Shown here one piece after another: positions 62,166 to 64,000 of a stretch of 64,000 nt of DNA. The DNA is taken from positions 63,181,582-63,245,581 of the forward strand of contig OX457068.1 of the NCBI GenBank assembly GCA_949752795.1, read 5' to 3'. The notes below the pieces were generated by a model. It was not told the DNA's origin and made no database searches. It saw only the letters and a program-made list of their open reading frames with translations. The first letter of the stretch is position 1, and every line of letters starts with the position of its first letter. The translations under genes and the position numbers were made by a program. The DNA is from Hyperoodon ampullatus (taxonomy: Eukaryota > Chordata > Mammalia > Artiodactyla > Ziphiidae).

Positions 62166-64000
62166 CAGTATCCTTAGGTTCCATAGTTGCTTGCTTGAGT
62201 GTTTGGCATTTTACAATGGTAATAAGGAAAGTTTAAATATCTTCCAGCTGGCATGGAAATTCTTGTTAGGAGGAAGGTAAAAGGCGAGCTGAGATCTAGG
62301 CTCTGCAGGAAACCAAGTACACAGAGAATGTTTAAACAGCTCCAAAGAGAAATAGCAGAAATGTGTTCTCCATTGAGAGGGAGTTGGGGAGTAAGAACAG
62401 GAGGCCAAAGAAGGGGGAGGAGAGGAGGGCCAGATAGATGGACTGAGGCTGGGGCCACATGAAGTATCCCCATTGGGAGGTTGGCCAGTGGGTTAGCCAG
62501 AGGACACCCAACATTACATTTGAGATTGCTTGTTTGGAATGTTTTCCATCCCTTTCCCATCTCTTCCCACATCACTCTGGAATGCATTATATGATCACTG
62601 ATGTCAAGGAAAGGTCTGCATCTAATCTAGGTGGTTAAGGGTTATAAAACAGAAACTTGCTCAAAAGCTCAAAAGTCTGAAGGCCAAGGGATCATGAAAA
62701 TGTTAGCCCCTGGGAGCTTGCAGAAATCATAGGAAAGGCTTTGGACTTCCCAAAATGCAGATTTGTGGAATCCGAGCAATTTTATCTACATCTCATAGAG
62801 CAGGCCAGACCCAGCCAGGCAGTTTGTGCATGAATATTTTTTTTTATTTAATATAATCATATTTTAAACACACTCGTGGATATTGGCATTGAAAGAACTT
62901 TTTTTTGTTGTTGTTTAATAAGAGGGTAATTAGTGTTTAGATTCCTTTGCTGTGACTCCGGACCTTGAAAGAGCTAGTTTGCCTAGAGAGAGACAAGTCT
63001 ATGTAGCTAATGGGTCTGTTTCCAGGTGTGAGCACATCTCAGATCCCACCTGCCCTAGCCCTCCAGCCCTCAGGGACCCTCCTTCCTTAGTGGAAGCCTG
63101 CGGTCCTCCATGCCCTCGTGCTCCCTGTATACTGTCAATTCAGCACTCCACCCAAATTAGTCTAGATCTGGTTTCTGAGCCCTTCCTGTGAGCCCCTGTG
63201 CTTACACTGCCACTCTTGTCAGACACAGACAGGCCAACGCTGCCCAAAGATGGGCCCCAAGTGGCCATGCCTTCTTCACAAGAGCTGGGAGCCTCCCCAC
63301 ATTGGGCTGTGCTGCATCAGCCTAGTCCAGCCTCATCCCCAAACACAGACACACACACACATGGCCACAGCCAGAGAGTCTTTGCTAAATGAGCCATTTG
63401 ACTGGTTTTACTGGATGGAAATTGAGGGCTTTTCAAACACAGTGACAGATACAAATTACCCTGATTATGTTCTTAGGCATAAGTCACAGTCACCACTTCA
63501 GGTTCACTCAAGGACAGCCACATACATACAAGCTAGAATTATGCTGCAGGAGTTTGTATAAACCCCTGCTCAACAAAATTTGCATGAAAATAAGATAACG
63601 GCTGCAGCCCCATCTCCCCAACGCTTTGGAATGGCACAGAGTGTTTCTCTCCAGGGCGAACAGAGGGAGCAAATCAACCAGAGGAAGGGAGGGATTTTTT
63701 TTTTTTTAAGTACTGCTCCAGCTCCACGCCCAGATCGAGTTTCTCTACACCCCAGCAAACAACATCTCAGTCTCCCTTTTCTTCTCCAATAGGAAAGGCT
63801 CTACAGAACACAGTGCCATGTGATGCAGCTCTTGAGAGAGGAAAGCAAGGGAGGGACGGGGCTGAAGAGCACGTGGATGTCACGTCCGCATGGCCACTTT
63901 GTCTTCACACAGGGGGGGCCACTTCGGGATGAGTCCGTGCCACCAGCCCCTTGGAGGTACTCCACTGGCTGCCTTCACACGCACTCCTGGAAACTGCCGT
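62166..64000. other. Unique flank at the right edge
   Basis: I recognise no exon or repeat family. In human, ST8SIA5 lies upstream of LOXHD1 on the same strand, so its 3' end could be near or beyond this edge, but no sialyltransferase coding motif is visible here. Confidence 0.45.

Noticed and set aside
62166..64000. Possible 3' end of ST8SIA5, the expected neighbour
   Set aside because: Gene order in human suggests it could be near, but no sialyltransferase coding motif or clear 3' end is visible.

Overview
The window is nuclear DNA of a cetartiodactyl mammal, most likely a cetacean. Two things show this. Several SINEs belong to the tRNA-derived CHR type (opening motif GGCTTCCCTGGTGGCGCAG), known from whales, hippos and ruminants. 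The young L1 elements also have ORF1/ORF2 proteins of the cetartiodactyl type. I see no bacterial, viral or plasmid genes, no operons and no CRISPR array.

The only host gene I can support is the 5' end of LOXHD1, on the minus strand. LOXHD1 is a stereociliary protein of inner-ear hair cells built from tandem PLAT domains. Five coding exons lie in order: exon 1 (45556-45685, start codon), exon 2 (32787-32901), exon 3 (26095-26175), exon 4 (24008-24192) and exon 5 (2913-3011). All have GT/AG borders, and the split codons join in phase to give residues 1-203 plus the first base of codon 204. They encode a short basic/acidic N-terminus, the whole first PLAT repeat and the start of the second. The rest of the gene continues past position 1.

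The introns and the 18 kb upstream flank are mostly interspersed repeats. From low to high coordinates: an old antisense L1 (1 to about 2340); MIR, L2, DNA-transposon and old L1 relics through the 21 kb intron 4; further relics in introns 3 and 2; and in intron 1 an L1/Tigger nest followed by a young L1 with both ORFs open (37424-43651). That L1 splits a MIR and is flanked by a 13-bp target-site duplication. Upstream of LOXHD1 (45686-64000) are MIR, L2, MER5-like and CHR copies and a nearly complete old L1 in reverse orientation (about 53600-61412) carrying a younger nested L1. I recognised no exon of a neighbouring gene there.

I found no new multi-gene system. The most interesting items are the open-ORF L1 with its odd double 3' end, unusual residues in the first two LOXHD1 PLAT repeats, and a 60-bp L1 sliver without a poly(A) tail. 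Repeat family names come from remembered consensus sequences, so their outer limits are approximate unless a target-site duplication is given.
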